5,794 nt of DNA from Pseudomonadota bacterium (GTDB lineage: Bacteria > Pseudomonadota > Gammaproteobacteria > Burkholderiales > Burkholderiaceae_B), in the NCBI GenBank assembly GCA_023388835.1, contig JAEWFK010000065.1, positions 1 through 5,794 of the forward strand, read 5' to 3'. The notes under the pieces were generated by a model. That model searched no databases and was not told where the DNA came from. It saw nothing but the letters and a program-made list of their open reading frames with translations. The position numbers and the translations under genes are program-made. Shown here one piece after another: positions 5,661 through 5,794 of the stretch (position 1 is the stretch's first letter; each line of letters begins with the position of its first letter).

Positions 5661-5794
5661 TCAGTCAACCGTGATGTTGCTCTCCTGGATCAGGGTGCGC
5701 CACTTATTGTATTCGTCGATGATCGCCTTCGAAGCCTGGTCAGGCGTCGTGTAAGTGGCGATCGCGCCCTGCGCCAGCAGGGAATCCTTCACTT
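5661..5794 (-). CDS. Bug-type tripartite tricarboxylate transporter receptor, C-terminus only
   Basis: Only the last 43 complete codons are in the window; the gene continues past the right edge. The encoded end reads VKDSLLAQGAIATYTTPDQA, then SKAIIDEYNKWRTLIQESNITVD and a TGA. The pattern of a lysine-rich helix, LxAQGA, a TPDQ turn, and a final helix with KW followed by IxxxNI is the usual C-terminus of periplasmic Bug receptors, which bind carboxylates or other small molecules for TctAB-like transporters or for sensing. The ligand cannot be judged from this fragment. The gene is six bases upstream of the LysR-type gene in the same direction, so the two probably share a transcript. The promoter and N-terminal signal peptide lie outside the window. 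Confidence 0.75.
   Translation of the reverse strand, partial: VKDSLLAQGAIATYTTPDQASKAIIDEYNKWRTLIQESNITVD

Noticed and set aside
1..5794. tRNA or rRNA genes, insertion sequences, CRISPR arrays, phage genes
   Set aside because: Nothing with tRNA-like cloverleaf arms, transposase motifs, terminal inverted repeats or regularly spaced direct repeats was seen on either strand.

Overview
The window looks like a chromosomal segment of a GC-rich betaproteobacterium, most likely Burkholderiales and probably Alcaligenaceae (Bordetella/Achromobacter type). The best clue is the partial gene at the right edge. Its C-terminus has the form of a Bug-type periplasmic receptor of the tripartite tricarboxylate transporter system, a family greatly expanded in that group. 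The placement rests on protein resemblance and base composition only, not on a database search.

Left part (1-1366, + strand): the 3' part of a metallo-beta-lactamase-fold hydrolase gene, followed by a gene for a secreted DUF4142 (ferritin-like) protein. The hydrolase frame has no stop where its domain ends and runs about 210 bases into the DUF4142 gene in another frame, which is probably a lost stop or a frameshift. Bases 1367-1853 contain no convincing gene. They hold a good sigma70-like promoter with a palindrome in its spacer, then a predicted leader of about 340 nt rich in short inverted repeats.

Centre (1854-4767, + strand): a likely three-gene operon. It encodes a Dur3-like sodium:solute symporter, a 43-residue single-pass membrane protein of the kind found next to such transporters, and a protein very similar to DpkA, the NAD(P)H-dependent delta1-piperideine-2-carboxylate / delta1-pyrroline-2-carboxylate reductase. 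The simplest reading is uptake of an amino or imino acid, or a precursor, and reduction of the derived cyclic imine to L-pipecolate or L-proline. The transported substrate is inferred from context only.

Right part (4683-5794, - strand): a LysR-type regulator gene converges on dpkA and overlaps its 3' end by 85 bases. Just upstream of it, six bases away, lies the end of the Bug receptor gene, so these two are probably co-transcribed. The regulator could control the receptor gene, the symporter-dpkA operon, or both. The least explained parts are the hairpin-rich leader before the symporter and the tight intergenic hairpin between the symporter and the 43-residue gene.
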